This document shows positions 37,155-37,621 of a DNA stretch of 37,621 bases, piece by piece. Made by a program: the position numbers and the translations under genes. Position 1 is the first letter of the stretch. Each line of letters opens with the position of its first letter. Source of the stretch: Corallococcus carmarthensis (GTDB lineage: Bacteria > Myxococcota > Myxococcia > Myxococcales > Myxococcaceae); NCBI RefSeq assembly GCF_003611695.1, contig NZ_RAWE01000079.1, positions 1 to 37,621 on the forward strand, in the 5' to 3' direction. The notes beneath the pieces were generated by a model. The model made no database searches, was not told the origin of the DNA, and was given only the letters and a program-made list of their open reading frames with translations.

Positions 37155-37621
37155 TCAGTCCACCGGGAAGGTGTCGAGCGTGAGGGACTCGGGCGGAACC
37201 TTCAGCTCGCGCGGCAGCTTGAGGACGCCGTCCAGGTAGCGCCAGCCGGTGCCGTCGTGGCGGAAGTCCGAGCGCTCCACGAAGGACTGGTCCTTTCCCT
37301 TCTCGAACACCTTGGCGAAGAAGAGGACGCGGGAGAGCCCCGACGCGTCCGGGGGCTGGTGGCCCAGCACCACCAGCCCCGGGTACTGGTGGGCCTGCGC
37401 GAAGGCGCGCAGCTCGCGCACGACGTCCGCTTCCGGACGGGCCCTCATCGGGTGGTCGGGGTGGAGCGTCTTCCAGAGGTAGGCGGCGTCGCGCTGGGCG
37501 AAGGCGCTGTAGCGGCTGCGCATGAGGCGCTCGGCGTCGGGCGCCTCCGCCTCGCCTCGGTGGAAGGGGGCGCAGCACTGCTTGTAGCGCTGGCCGGAGG
37601 AGCAGGGACACAGGGGGGCGG
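37155..37621 (-). CDS. YchJ-family (UPF0225) SEC-C motif protein, 5' end outside the window
   Basis: The last 155 residues are visible; the start lies beyond the right edge. The visible part begins with the SEC-C zinc motif CPCSSGQRYKQCCAPF, followed by AERLMRSRYSAFAQRDAAYLWKTLHPDH and VLFFAKVFEKGKDQSFVERSDF, the YchJ/NTF2-like layout. The zinc motif is shared with the SecA C-terminus. Family members are small proteins of unclear function. Stop at 37155, convergent with the pseudopilin genes. Confidence 0.88.
   Translation of the reverse strand, partial: APLCPCSSGQRYKQCCAPFHRGEAEAPDAERLMRSRYSAFAQRDAAYLWKTLHPDHPMRARPEADVVRELRAFAQAHQYPGLVVLGHQPPDASGLSRVLFFAKVFEKGKDQSFVERSDFRHDGTGWRYLDGVLKLPRELKVPPESLTLDTFPVD

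Overview
The window looks like chromosome of a fruiting myxobacterium (Myxococcota; Myxococcus/Corallococcus-like). The evidence is the very high GC content with strong third-position GC bias, frequent GTG starts, many lipoproteins and RCC1/FG-GAP surface-type proteins, and families typical of this group: Imm11/MXAN_0049-type immunity, a mannose-class PTS with HPr kinase, and a Gcr-type 'recombinase' membrane protein. Species identity is an inference.

Layout. (1) 1-1.9 kb: hprK and rapZ, translationally coupled. (2) 1.9-10.95 kb: accessory stretch. It holds an orphan Imm11-like gene, a degenerate PilT/GspE-type ATPase, and a minus-strand cluster of lower GC (by eye). That cluster comprises a LysM / ADP-ribosyltransferase-like / glycine-zipper toxin candidate, a putative immunity gene, a methyltransferase and a small basic protein. 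Next come an MshEN-zinc-ribbon-TPR protein and, divergently, an SPFH protein with an NAD-kinase-like partner. (3) 11.3-16.0 kb: a complete mannose-class PTS (EIIA, EIIB, EIIC, EIID, HPr, EI) whose HPr keeps the serine that HprK would phosphorylate. (4) 16.0-24.5 kb: a PRC/DUF2171-like protein, a lipoprotein, a JAMM-type lipoprotein interrupted by one amber codon, MgtC, a lipoprotein, a large MMPL/RND transporter, the Gcr-type membrane protein and an MlaC-like periplasmic protein; this is largely envelope-related. (5) 24.7-28.3 kb: metK, a formyltransferase paralogue and a TreT-like trehalose synthase. (6) 28.4-35.8 kb: secreted and surface proteins on the minus strand, namely an FG-GAP protein, a MACPF pore-former with a triplicated C-terminal repeat, a di-haem oxidoreductase and two RCC1 lipoproteins. 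(7) 36.0-37.6 kb: two tandem GspG-like pseudopilins, a structured tRNA-like RNA candidate, a strong hairpin and the 3' part of a YchJ-family gene.

How the genes work together. EI and HPr would pass phosphate from PEP to EIIA and EIIB, and HprK would modify HPr on serine. About 9.5 kb separates rapZ from the EIIA gene, and part of that interval looks acquired. The most unusual items are the LysM-ART-glycine-zipper toxin candidate with its neighbour, the MACPF gene flanked by a 39-bp direct repeat derived from the end of the adjacent di-haem gene, a four-part GTGT/ACAC array phased at exactly 11 bp over a predicted promoter, and the structured RNA near the right end.
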